Source: Neofamilia massiliensis (GTDB taxonomy: Bacteria; Bacillota; Clostridia; Tissierellales; Peptoniphilaceae). From it: a stretch of 64,000 nucleotides of DNA. Shown piece by piece: positions 55,105 to 63,006 of this stretch. Below the pieces are notes generated by a model. The model made no database searches and was not told the DNA's origin. It saw only the letters and a program-made list of their open reading frames with translations. Each line of letters begins with the position of its first letter. Position 1 is the first letter of the stretch. The stretch is from NCBI RefSeq assembly GCF_001299475.1, contig NZ_CYUJ01000003.1:376409-440408 (forward strand). The letters are read 5' to 3'. The position numbers and the translations under genes are program-made.

Positions 55105-56487
55105 ATGAAAGAATTAGACAAAAATTTTATTACTCAAGGCAATATCAGTAAAGTTATAATGACCCTGTCCCTGCCTTTGATGTTTAACAACTTAATTAGA
55201 ACTTTATACAATCTTACAGACGGACTTTTTGTAGCTAGACTTTCAGCTGAAGACTTTGCAGCTACGTCCTTCGTTTGGCCTTTAAATTCAATTTTCATTT
55301 CTATAGGCATTGGAATTGGAATTGGTGCAACGTCTTTAATCTCCCAACAACTTGGAGCAAAAAATTATAAAAAGGCCGACATCTATGCAGACAATACAAT
55401 TTTAATGATTTTTATCCTGGGAATTTTAACCTCTTTTTTAGGTTATTTAACTGCCCCAACTTTTTTATACTGGATGGGCGCCAGAGACAGCTTTTTAATT
55501 AAAGCAACAACCTACCTACAAATTTCCTTTTTCGGTTTGTTTTTTGACTTTATGTTTTTTGCCTACCAAGCTATTTTAAATGCAGAGGGCATGACCAAGG
55601 ATATAACTAGAATGAGTGTCCTTTCGTCTCTAGTAAATGTAATTCTAGATCCAATTTTTATTTTTGAAAGAGTTCCCCTTCTTAACCTACCTGGTCTCAA
55701 CTTGGGAATTTCTGGAGCTGCTTGGGCGACAATTGCATCAAAGTTTGTCCTTATGCTTTTGGCCATGCGAACAGTCCATAGCAGATCAAATATTAGAATT
55801 TCCTATAAAAATAATCAAAGAGACCTTAAGGTAATGAAGGAGATTGGAAAAATCGCCTTCCCAACAGCAGTTGGTTATTCAGGATCATCCTTTGGCTTTA
55901 CTGTTATGCACGGCTTTATCCAATCCTTTGGCACTAACACTATGGCAGCCTTTGCAATTGGAAATAGGGTCACTGACCTAGTTACTCAACCACAAATGGC
56001 TATTGGAACTGCCCTTACTTCAATTATTGGCCAAAACATTGGAGCTGGAAATATAGAAAGAGTAAAAGAAGTTTTTAAGAAGGCCATGCTAATAGTTTTA
56101 TCTATTTCCCTAGTGTCTTCTCTAATAGTTTTATCCTTCCAAAGCCAGCTTTTAAAATTATTTATCAAAGATGGGTCTGACCCAGAAATTTGGAGACAGG
56201 CTTCTGAATATATAGTCTTCTCAGCCTTTATAATATTTTTTATGGGCTTTTATTCAGGCTTTACTGGCTACTTCCAAGGAATTGGTCAAACTAAGTATTC
56301 TATGTTTATGTCCATAGGCAGACTTTGGTTTATTCGTCTTCCACTAATTTGGTCTTTAAACACTTTTACAAACCTAGGGCCAAGGGGAATTTGGATTTCC
56401 ATGGTAGTTTCAAACTTTTTAACCTGCCTTTACGCCTATATTGTCTATAAAAAAATAAACTTGAACAAATTAGCCCCTAAAGCTTAA
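55105..56487 (+). CDS. MATE-family multidrug/toxin efflux protein
   Basis: 460 residues with twelve membrane helices in two repeats. MFNNLIRTLYNLTDGLFVARL near the start and the second-half MIGTALTSIIGQNIGAGNIER-like block are MatE signatures (the second reads AIGTALTSIIGQNIGAGN). Na+- or H+-coupled export of cationic compounds; Na+ would fit the other sodium systems here. AGGAGG start. The substrate is unknown. Confidence 0.92.
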   Translation: MKELDKNFITQGNISKVIMTLSLPLMFNNLIRTLYNLTDGLFVARLSAEDFAATSFVWPLNSIFISIGIGIGIGATSLISQQLGAKNYKKADIYADNTILMIFILGILTSFLGYLTAPTFLYWMGARDSFLIKATTYLQISFFGLFFDFMFFAYQAILNAEGMTKDITRMSVLSSLVNVILDPIFIFERVPLLNLPGLNLGISGAAWATIASKFVLMLLAMRTVHSRSNIRISYKNNQRDLKVMKEIGKIAFPTAVGYSGSSFGFTVMHGFIQSFGTNTMAAFAIGNRVTDLVTQPQMAIGTALTSIIGQNIGAGNIERVKEVFKKAMLIVLSISLVSSLIVLSFQSQLLKLFIKDGSDPEIWRQASEYIVFSAFIIFFMGFYSGFTGYFQGIGQTKYSMFMSIGRLWFIRLPLIWSLNTFTNLGPRGIWISMVVSNFLTCLYAYIVYKKINLNKLAPKA

Positions 56488-56562
56488 AATATTTCACTTT
56501 AACCTTTTACTTTTTACCTTAATTGGTTATACTAACTATAGATTAAGAAAGGTAAAAACTTA

Positions 56563-57366
56563 ATGAAGAGAAAATTAATTAATATAGTTGCCAATACAAA
56601 TTTCGAAACACGAAAAGTCAGGCAAGATTTAGAAGACAAATTAATAAAAAGAGACTATAAAATCTCTAAGACCTTTGACCACGAGGCAGAACTTACTATT
56701 TCTATTGGAGGCGACGGGGCTTTTTTAAAGGCCATCCACAATAACCGCTTTCCAAGAATGCCAATAGTTGGAATTAATACTGGCACCCTAGGCTTCTTCC
56801 AAGAAATTTCTCCTGAAGAAATTGATGAGTTTCTAGACCTTTATGAAAATAGAGACTATTACGAAGAACAATCTTATATGCTTAGGGCAGATGTCTATAC
56901 AAAAAATAGAAAGTTTACCCTTCACGCCATTAACGAAGTTATTTTAAAGGGTAAGGACTCAAAGATAATTCAAATGGCTGTTGAAATTGATGAGAACCAT
57001 TTACAAAACTTTGCTGGAGATGGAATTATGGTTTCAACTCCAATTGGATCAACTGCCTATAACTTTTCCCTAGGTGGAGCCATAGTCTATTCGACTTTAG
57101 AGTCCCTGCAAATGACTCCAATCGCCCCACTAAATTCAAGGGCCTACAGGTCATTAAAGTCTCCAATAATAGTTCCAGGGCAAACAAAAATTTCCCTAAA
57201 GCCAACTTCTAGATATAGAAATGGCAGCCTCTTTGTTGTAGATGGCAGCGAAAAAGAATTTTGGGATCTTTTGCGAGTTGACATCACCATGTCTAACAAG
57301 TACATTAGGCGCCTGGTCTTTAAAAAAGATTTTTACTGGCACAACTTAAAAGATAAATTTCTATAA
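56563..57366 (+). CDS. nadK: NAD kinase
   Basis: 267 residues. SIGGDGAFLKA is the GGDG catalytic loop, NTGTLGFFQEI follows, and STPIGSTAYNFSLGGAIV and PIAPLNSRAYRSLKSPIIV complete the family pattern. Phosphorylates NAD to NADP. AAGGTAAAAACTTAATG start region (weak ribosome site). Single gene. Confidence 0.94.
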   Translation: MKRKLINIVANTNFETRKVRQDLEDKLIKRDYKISKTFDHEAELTISIGGDGAFLKAIHNNRFPRMPIVGINTGTLGFFQEISPEEIDEFLDLYENRDYYEEQSYMLRADVYTKNRKFTLHAINEVILKGKDSKIIQMAVEIDENHLQNFAGDGIMVSTPIGSTAYNFSLGGAIVYSTLESLQMTPIAPLNSRAYRSLKSPIIVPGQTKISLKPTSRYRNGSLFVVDGSEKEFWDLLRVDITMSNKYIRRLVFKKDFYWHNLKDKFL

Positions 57367-57369
57367 GAA

Positions 57370-57416
57370 AAAACCTATCAAAGCAAGGACGATCTTGCTG
57401 AGATAGGTTTTGTTTT
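57370..57416 (+). terminator. Terminator of nadK
   Basis: Two-part stem: AACCTATC/GATAGGTT outside and AGCAAG/CTTGCT inside, followed by TTGTTTT. Confidence 0.87.
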
Positions 57417-57432
57417 AATTTTAAGAATCTAT

Positions 57433-57461
57433 TTGACTTTTCTCTTTTGAAAAAATATAAT
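57433..57461 (+). promoter_or_regulatory. SigA promoter of the toxin-antitoxin operon
   Basis: TTGACT (57433-57438), 17-base spacer, TATAAT (57456-57461). Confidence 0.82.
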
Positions 57462-57490
57462 TTAGTTAGAAAGTATGATTTTCTAACTAA
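57462..57490. promoter_or_regulatory. Operator palindrome of the toxin-antitoxin operon
   Basis: TTAGTTAGAAA (57462-57472) and its exact complement TTTCTAACTAA (57480-57490) flank a 7-base spacer. It begins one base after the -10 box and covers the transcription start, the right place for repression by the AbrB-like antitoxin. Confidence 0.8.
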
Positions 57491-57502
57491 GGAGGCTTTA
57501 TT

Positions 57503-57760
57503 ATGTTAGTTGAATTAAAATCAAAATCTCAAGTGACTATTCCAAAAGAAATAGTAAAGACTATGAACTTGAAACAAGGCAGCCAATTTGAAATAAGTGA
57601 AGACCAAGGAAAAATTGTCCTTGTTCCAGTAACAATTTATCCTGACCATGTTATTAAAAATTTAAAGGCTGAAGTTAATGAAATTAAAGAGTCAATAAAA
57701 AATGGAAAACAACCAGTTTTTGATTCTCTTGATGTCCTTTTTGAAGACTTGGACAAGTAA
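57503..57760 (+). CDS. AbrB/SpoVT-type antitoxin
   Basis: 85 residues. The first 45 form a swapped-hairpin AbrB DNA-binding domain (LVELKSKSQVTIPKEIV, then MNLKQGSQFEISEDQGKIVL); the C-terminal part (KNLKAEVNEIKESIKNGK) is a charged helix that should bind and block the toxin. GGAGG lies before the ATG. Its stop overlaps the toxin start by one base (TAATG), the usual coupling. Likely autorepressor at the upstream palindrome. Confidence 0.9.
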   Translation: MLVELKSKSQVTIPKEIVKTMNLKQGSQFEISEDQGKIVLVPVTIYPDHVIKNLKAEVNEIKESIKNGKQPVFDSLDVLFEDLDK

Positions 57761-58026
57761 TGGCTTATAAAATTACTTATTCTAAAGCTTTTAAAAAACA
57801 TTATAAGAGCCTATCTGATTCAGAAAAGAAACAAACTAAGAATAAAATAAAATTTTTTGTAGAAGATCCTAGACACCCTTCCTTGCGAACTAAAAAAATT
57901 CAAGGAGCTGATGGTATATGGGAATCTTCTATTAATATGGACATTAGAATAATTTGGTTTTATGAAGGCGATGACTTAATTTTTCTCTTAGACATTGGCC
58001 ATCATAAAATCCTAGATAAATTTTAA
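57760..58026 (+). CDS. RelE/YafQ-superfamily toxin
   Basis: 88 residues. MAYKITYSKAFKKHYKSL is the RelE-fold start, followed by FVEDPRHPSLRTKKIQG, MDIRIIWFYEGDDLIFLLDIG and the C-terminal HHKILDKF. The R of MDIRI and the His near the end are at positions used by YafQ-like mRNA interferases for catalysis. It should cut mRNA on the ribosome. Partner is the AbrB-type antitoxin directly upstream. Confidence 0.88.
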   Translation: MAYKITYSKAFKKHYKSLSDSEKKQTKNKIKFFVEDPRHPSLRTKKIQGADGIWESSINMDIRIIWFYEGDDLIFLLDIGHHKILDKF

Positions 58027-58060
58027 ATCTCCCCTGTTAAATTAACAGAGGAGATTTTTT
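58025..58060. terminator. Bidirectional terminator of the TA operon and the PBP operon
   Basis: AAATCTCC...GGAGATTT with an inner CTGTTAA/TTAACAG stem, followed by TTTTT. Confidence 0.87.
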
Positions 58061-58064
58061 TATT

Positions 58065-59462
58065 TTATATATTATTTAAAATTGAAATCATTAGGTCTCT
58101 GGCTATTGGGGCTGCAACTTTTCCTCCTGAGCCACCTTGTTCAACTATAACGGCAATTGCAACTTGGGGATTTTCTGCTGGGGCAAAACCTATATACCAG
58201 GCGTGGGTGTTTTCAGTTTCGTTTTCAGCTGTTCCAGTTTTTGATGCAACTTGAACACTTTTTATCGCTGCATTTCTACCAGTTCCCTCGTTGGTTGTTT
58301 TCACCATTAGGTCCTTAATTTCTCTAGCGACTTCTGGGTCCATGGCCTTAGAAAGTTCTTTCTTTTCCAAATCCTTAACTAAGTCGCCATCAGAATTTCT
58401 AATTTCCTTAACTACATGAGGTTCCATAATTATTCCGTCGTTTGCTACTGCTGCTGCCGTCAAAGCCATTTCCATAGGCGTTGCTAAAACCCTACCTTGG
58501 CCAATGGCTGATGCAGAAACTTGGTTAATATTTGTTGTAGAGTTGTAGTTTAGTGTAGACTTAGACACCTTTAGTTCAAAGGGAAGGTCTTTTTCAAACA
58601 TAAACTTTCCAGCAACACTGGCAAATTTAGTCATGCCTACATCTTGGATCTTCTTTACGAAATAAGTGTTTAAAGAAGAAGTAAAGGCCTTGTCTAAAGA
58701 AATTTTTCCGTATTTTTTTTCTGTTGCGTCCTTGTATTCATAGCCATCAATTATTTGGCTGCCTGTGTGGTCGTAGTCAAGGTCAATGCCCTGGTCTAAA
58801 ATTGCTGCAGTTGAAATGACCTTCATTACAGATCCAGGTGGATATAGGCCGTTAATGGCCCTGTTAAATAAAACTGAATCAGGGTTTTGGCTAATTTCTT
58901 CCCAGTTTTCTTGGACCTTATTCACATCAAAGGTGGGTTTTGAAACCAGACAATAAATTTCTCCAGTTGTTGGATTTAAGGCCACAACTGCTCCCTTGTT
59001 TTCTCCAAGTAGGTCTGAAGCCTTTTTTTGAATTTTAGAATCAATAGTCAACTTAATTGAATTTCCAACTGATTCTTTTTCAAAATATTTTTTAACAGCT
59101 TCAACAATGCCTGCTTTATTTTGGTTGGTAAGATAGGTATCCATAGAAAGTTCAAGACCCGATTTTCCAAGATTTGGATAAGTGTAGCCAATTATGTGAG
59201 AATAAAGTTCAGGATATAAATAATCTCTCTTTATTCCATCTTCTGTCTTTGTATTTTGAACCAAGGCTAAATTGTTTCTGTCATAAAATTCTCCGCGAAT
59301 TACATTTTCAGCTTCTAATCTGTTTCTCTTATTTTGGGCTGATGTCCTATAGGCCTCGCCTTGGAAGACCATAAAATAAGAAATATAAACTGTTAGGCCA
59401 ATTAATAAAATTACTATGCCACTTAGGAGAATTAAAATTCTTCGTCTTTCTCTATCACTCAT
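58065..59462 (-). CDS. Penicillin-binding protein, class B transpeptidase (PbpA/FtsI-like)
   Basis: 465 residues. One N-terminal membrane helix (ILILLSGIVILLIGLTVYIS) anchors an outside domain. The transpeptidase motifs are PGSVMKVIS (SxxK), SSLNTYF (SxN) and ASKTGTAEN (KTG). SGLELSMDTYL is in the pedestal. It cross-links peptidoglycan with the RodA/FtsW-type partner directly upstream (8-base overlap). Short for a class B PBP, typical of the FHA-SEDS-PBP operon of Bacillota. Confidence 0.93.
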   Translation of the reverse strand: MSDRERRRILILLSGIVILLIGLTVYISYFMVFQGEAYRTSAQNKRNRLEAENVIRGEFYDRNNLALVQNTKTEDGIKRDYLYPELYSHIIGYTYPNLGKSGLELSMDTYLTNQNKAGIVEAVKKYFEKESVGNSIKLTIDSKIQKKASDLLGENKGAVVALNPTTGEIYCLVSKPTFDVNKVQENWEEISQNPDSVLFNRAINGLYPPGSVMKVISTAAILDQGIDLDYDHTGSQIIDGYEYKDATEKKYGKISLDKAFTSSLNTYFVKKIQDVGMTKFASVAGKFMFEKDLPFELKVSKSTLNYNSTTNINQVSASAIGQGRVLATPMEMALTAAAVANDGIIMEPHVVKEIRNSDGDLVKDLEKKELSKAMDPEVAREIKDLMVKTTNEGTGRNAAIKSVQVASKTGTAENETENTHAWYIGFAPAENPQVAIAVIVEQGGSGGKVAAPIARDLMISILNNI

Positions 59463-60717
59463 AGGCTGGCTCCGATTCTATAGGCTTGTGCTTTAGTTCC
59501 TCTGAACAAACCTGCAAAATTCCCAGGGCTATAAAGGATGTAAACATAGATGTCCCTCCATAGGAAATAAATGGCGTCGTTATCCCTGTCATAGGAATAA
59601 ATTTAGTAACTCCACCTATGGCCAAAAATGTTTGGATGCCAAAGGAAATGGCTATGCCAATGGCTAAAATCCTGTAGAAGGGATGCCTTTGAACAAGAGC
59701 AACCTTAAAGGCCCTGTAAACTAAAATTAAAAACATCATAATAACTCCAATGCCAGTTAAAACTCCTAGCTCTTCACAAATTGCTGCAAAGATAAAGTCT
59801 GAAGACACAACTGGAATAAGTTTTGGATAACCTAGGCCTAGGCCCACTCCAGTAAAACCTCCAGATGAAATTGCAAAGAGGGATTGGAGAATTTGGCCCC
59901 CTGCTTCAGACCAAGGATCTAGCCAAATATTAAATCTCTTTCTAACGTGGGCAAATTTAAAATACCCCAGGCTAACTGCTAAAACCGTAAGGACAATAGA
60001 AAAGAAAATTAATCCCCTCTTGTCCTCATAAATAAATTGGATACCCATAAAGATAGCCAAAAACATTACAGCAGTTCCCAGGTCCTTTTGTAAAAATAAA
60101 AATCCAATAAAGAGATAAACTATGCCCATCATAATAACAGATGAGTATTTTACATTTTCATAGTACTTCTTGTTGTAATAAAATGAGGCAATAATAAAAA
60201 TAAGGGCTAGCTTTATAAACTCAGCAGGCTGGAAGGAAAATCCACTGCCTGGACTGCCGTCGCCGCCAATTATAATCCAGTTTTTAGATCCATTGTAGAC
60301 CTTACCAAAGACCATAGTCGCTAGGAAAAGTCCCAAAGACAAAAGAATAAGCGGCGTCATTAGCTTGTCCCAAATATCTACATACTTAATTAAAAAATAG
60401 GTAGCAAAAAATCCCCCTATGGAAATAAGGGCCCAAACCAAGTGTTTAATGCCTAGACTTTGGTCTATGGAGAAATTCATAATAGCTCCAATAGAAACTA
60501 GCATGGACACAATCATAAATATATAGCTGTCACCTGAAGTTACTTTTTCTAAAAGAATATTTGAAATATAAAGTAGGGCTATTAAGGCTGAAGCATATAT
60601 GCCCATTGCCTTTGATGCCTCCTCGTCCTTGTAGAACATTAAAAGACCAATAGCCAATATATCAAATAACAAAAGTAAATTTCTAGGTTTTCTAAGTTTA
60701 GTAATTCTCGTTAGCAT
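59455..60717 (-). CDS. SEDS-family peptidoglycan glycosyltransferase (FtsW/RodA/SpoVE type)
   Basis: 420 residues with about ten to eleven membrane helices. GFSFQPAEFIKLALIFIIAS, FLQKDLGTAVMFL and TPFISYGGTSMF are SEDS signatures, the last two near the catalytic Asp region. It polymerises lipid II and works with the class B PBP that follows. Middle gene of the FHA-SEDS-PBP operon, 7 bases after the FHA gene. Confidence 0.93.
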   Translation of the reverse strand: MLTRITKLRKPRNLLLLFDILAIGLLMFYKDEEASKAMGIYASALIALLYISNILLEKVTSGDSYIFMIVSMLVSIGAIMNFSIDQSLGIKHLVWALISIGGFFATYFLIKYVDIWDKLMTPLILLSLGLFLATMVFGKVYNGSKNWIIIGGDGSPGSGFSFQPAEFIKLALIFIIASFYYNKKYYENVKYSSVIMMGIVYLFIGFLFLQKDLGTAVMFLAIFMGIQFIYEDKRGLIFFSIVLTVLAVSLGYFKFAHVRKRFNIWLDPWSEAGGQILQSLFAISSGGFTGVGLGLGYPKLIPVVSSDFIFAAICEELGVLTGIGVIMMFLILVYRAFKVALVQRHPFYRILAIGIAISFGIQTFLAIGGVTKFIPMTGITTPFISYGGTSMFTSFIALGILQVCSEELKHKPIESEPAYE

Positions 60718-60724
60718 AATTATC

Positions 60725-61171
60725 CTATCTATTTACAAACATAAATTGAACTTTTCCCACAGAAATTAAATCTCCGTCAACAATTTCCACAACATTGTTT
60801 TCAATGTCATTGCCATTTAAAAAAGTTCCATTTGCAGATCCTAAGTCTTCTAAATAATAATAGCCATCTGCTAAAAATATTTTCATGTGGCTTTTAGAAA
60901 CAACCCTGTCCTTAATAAAGACGTCATTTCTAGACCCTCTGCCAACTGTTATCTCGCCAACAATTGGATAGTACTCTTGCATTTTAAAATCAAGTTGGTC
61001 TAGCCTGTTAATGACCTTTAAATAAGCCACATCAGTTTTTGGCGTCATTGAAACTGACGACCTTATGTCTAGATAAATTAGTCTAATAATATTTAAAATA
61101 AATAAGTATATGATTACAATGAATACATACCTAAGTACTAATGATAAAATCTCAAACATACTTGCCTCCAT
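60725..61171 (-). CDS. FHA-domain membrane protein
   Basis: 148 residues. One membrane helix (YVFIVIIYLFILNIIRLIYL, about 15-34) then an FHA domain (residues about 70-148) with VGRGSRNDVFI, VVSKSHMKIFL and ANGTFLNG, the phosphothreonine-binding loops. Probably a phosphothreonine sensor linked to a Ser/Thr kinase controlling wall synthesis; no kinase is in the window. First gene of the operon. Confidence 0.92.
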   Translation of the reverse strand: MEASMFEILSLVLRYVFIVIIYLFILNIIRLIYLDIRSSVSMTPKTDVAYLKVINRLDQLDFKMQEYYPIVGEITVGRGSRNDVFIKDRVVSKSHMKIFLADGYYYLEDLGSANGTFLNGNDIENNVVEIVDGDLISVGKVQFMFVNR

Positions 61172-61259
61172 TATAGGTCTATTTTATCATATTTGCCCAT
61201 TAAAATAAATATTTGTATATATTCTTAGCTTTATGATAAACTAACTTTGTGAGGTTGAT

Positions 61260-61868
61260 ATGAAAATTACAAAAGTAGTCCAACAAAAAAACGATAAAAA
61301 TAGATTTTCTCTCTTTTCAGGAGATGAATACGTCGGCTCAGCTACAGCAGAAAACCTAAGCCCCTACGGCTATGGCGAATTTGAAATATCTGATGCAGAC
61401 TTTAAAAAGCTAATGGACCAAGACGACTTAGAAAAAGCTACAAACAAGTGCATTAGATACCTGGCCCGAGCTATGAAGACAAAAAAAGAAATTATAGACT
61501 ATCTCTACAAAAACAAGGTCCCAGTAGAAATCCACGATCTAATTATTGAAAGACTAGAAGACCTTGGACTTATAGATGATAAAAGATATTTAGAAATGTA
61601 CTTAGACGAAAGATTTAACTACTCAACTGACGGGTCTTTGAAAATAAAAAACAAGCTCTTTCTCAAGGGCTTTTCATCAGCTGAAGTTGATCCCTATCTA
61701 GAAGAATACAGAGACAAGGAAGAAGAAAACCTAAAAGACCTAATGGCAGCAACTAAAAAGACATCCCGAGGCAAGGACAAAAACAAAATGATCAGATACC
61801 TCATGAACAAGGGCTATCCCTATCCAATGATTTCCGACCTAATAGGAGCCTACTTTACAGATGACTAA
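61260..61868 (+). CDS. recX: RecX, RecA regulator
   Basis: 202 residues. Three-helix RecX repeats are visible: CIRYLARAMKTKKEIIDYL, LEDLGLIDDKRYLEMYLDE and NKMIRYLMNKGYPYPMISDL. The N-terminal about 60 residues are a beta-rich extension as in Bacillus RecX. It modulates RecA filaments. AGGTTGATATG start. It overlaps the GIY-YIG gene by 8 bases. Confidence 0.9.
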   Translation: MKITKVVQQKNDKNRFSLFSGDEYVGSATAENLSPYGYGEFEISDADFKKLMDQDDLEKATNKCIRYLARAMKTKKEIIDYLYKNKVPVEIHDLIIERLEDLGLIDDKRYLEMYLDERFNYSTDGSLKIKNKLFLKGFSSAEVDPYLEEYRDKEEENLKDLMAATKKTSRGKDKNKMIRYLMNKGYPYPMISDLIGAYFTDD

Positions 61869-62133
61869 ATCTTCCTACTATGTTTACATCTTAAAATGTT
61901 CAGACGACAGTCTCTACACAGGAATCACTACAGACTTAGACCAGAGAATTGAGACCCACAATAAAAAACAAGGTGCCAAGTACACCAGAGGAAGAACTCC
62001 AGTTACTTTAGTTTACTGCGAAGAAGGCCACGACAAGTCTTCTGCCTTAAAAAGAGAAATTCAAATAAAAAAATTAAGTCGCAAACAAAAAGAAAAACTT
62101 ATAAAAAATACAGTTCATAAATTAACGCCCTAG
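61861..62133 (+). CDS. GIY-YIG nuclease-domain protein (YazA/UPF0213 family)
   Basis: 90 residues, the whole being a GIY-YIG domain: YYVYILKCSDDSLYTGITTD with Y, the GIY-YIG variant YVY-YTG, then the conserved Arg in DQRIETHNKKQGAKYTRGRTP and Glu in ALKREIQIKKL. Function in bacteria unknown; may cut DNA. Closed by a terminator whose stem includes the stop codon. Confidence 0.92.
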   Translation: MTKSSYYVYILKCSDDSLYTGITTDLDQRIETHNKKQGAKYTRGRTPVTLVYCEEGHDKSSALKREIQIKKLSRKQKEKLIKNTVHKLTP

Positions 62134-62156
62134 AAAATTCTAAGGGCCTTTTTTAT
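62127..62156 (+). terminator. Terminator of recX-GIY-YIG
   Basis: GCCCT-AGAAAATTCT-AGGGC type stem then TTTTTT. Confidence 0.82.
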
Positions 62157-62174
62157 GTCTTGCAAAATAATCAT

Positions 62175-62320
62175 CCCCCGGCGTAGCCGGGGGTTTTTCT
62201 AATGCGGCCCAAAGGGCCTGTATTACCAGCCACGCCTCAATGGCGTTGGTTAGTTCGCCACTTGCAACTTCTACTTGCTACCCTTTAAAAGGGTCAACTA
62301 CATCAAATGTTAGTTGTTCG
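62175..62320. repeat. Row of GC-rich hairpins beside the IS200 transposase gene
   Basis: Four stems in 150 bases: CCCCCGGC/GCCGGGGG (62175-62193), GGCCC/GGGCC (about 62203-62215), ACGCC/GGCGT (about 62231-62247) and ACCCTTT/AAAGGGT (about 62280-62297). Much richer in GC than the surroundings. Likely a structured element end or RNA; not a gene. Confidence 0.65.
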
Positions 62321-62337
62321 CTTAACTGATCTTGTTT

Positions 62338-62736
62338 TTATTGGTTTTGGATATATTCTTGGATTGCTTTTGCATTTTTACCTGCTGTGTCTACATAATA
62401 TCCTCTACACCAAAATTGTCTTCCTCTGTATTTATATTTTAAATTTCCCCATCTTTCATATATCATTATGCTACTCTTTCCTTTTAAAAATCCCATAAAA
62501 CTTGATACTGATAGTTTTGGTGGTATTTCTACTAACATATGAATATGATCTGGGCATACTTCCGCTTCTATTATGTTTACTTCTTTCAAACTACATAATT
62601 CTCGAAGTATTTGTCCTATTTCTAATCTTTTGCTTCCGTAAAATTCTTTTCTCCTATATTTTGGTGCAAATACTATATGGTATTTACAGTTCCATTTTGT
62701 ATGTGATAAACTATGTTTGTCATTTATTGATGACAT
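62338..62736 (-). CDS. tnpA: IS200/IS605-family TnpA transposase
   Basis: 132 residues, a Y1 HUH transposase. The HUH motif is H64-I-H66 in CPDHIHMLVEI and the catalytic tyrosine is probably Y128 in IQEYIQNQ. HTKWNCKYHIVFAPKYRRK, SSIMIYERW and QFWCRGYYVDTAGK are family signatures. It moves single-stranded DNA by hairpin recognition. AAGGAGGT lies before the ATG. Gene is intact and could be active. Confidence 0.95.
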   Translation of the reverse strand: MSSINDKHSLSHTKWNCKYHIVFAPKYRRKEFYGSKRLEIGQILRELCSLKEVNIIEAEVCPDHIHMLVEIPPKLSVSSFMGFLKGKSSIMIYERWGNLKYKYRGRQFWCRGYYVDTAGKNAKAIQEYIQNQ

Positions 62737-62901
62737 TTTCTTACCTCCTTGATATTTTTTATTGCAGTTGGCGAACTACAATTTAATTATATATCATAGG
62801 AGGTTTTTTGTTGGTTTTTCATCGCTAAAGCTATACTGAACCCCCAGTCTAACTGGGGGTTTTCTTCTTACAATAAAAACCTGCTAACAAAAGTCAAGCA
62901 T

Positions 62902-62930
62902 AACCTGAATTTATTTTCAGGTTATTTTTA
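62902..62930 (+). terminator. Hairpin with T run between the IS200 and IS110 elements
   Basis: AACCTG-(11-base loop)-CAGGTT then ATTTTTATTTT. Possible terminator; could also be part of an element end. Confidence 0.55.
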
Positions 62931-62964
62931 TTTTCCTGATTTATTAATTTTGATCATTACAATT

Positions 62965-62985
62965 AAGCCGACTGTTTTTCGGCTT
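62965..62985. repeat. Small palindrome downstream of the IS110 transposase gene
   Basis: AAGCCG-ACTGTTTTT-CGGCTT, 22 bases past the IS110 stop. May be a subterminal element end or a weak terminator for the minus-strand gene. Confidence 0.5.
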
Positions 62986-63006
62986 AGTAACATATTATTT
63001 TTATTT

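Larger units (their letters stand above)
62170..62865 (-). mobile_element. IS200-type insertion sequence (single-gene, TnpA only); ends approximate
   Basis: One IS200 transposase with strong hairpins at both sides: CCCCCGGC/GCCGGGGG (62175-62193) and AACCCCCAGT/ACTGGGGGTT (62839-62861). IS200/IS605 ends are known to be subterminal hairpins and not inverted repeats, and no target duplication is expected, so exact ends cannot be read. Inner imperfect inverted copies of TAGTTCGCCA...TGCAA lie at 62251-62267 and 62762-62778 (15 of 17 matching). No TnpB gene. Confidence 0.8.
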
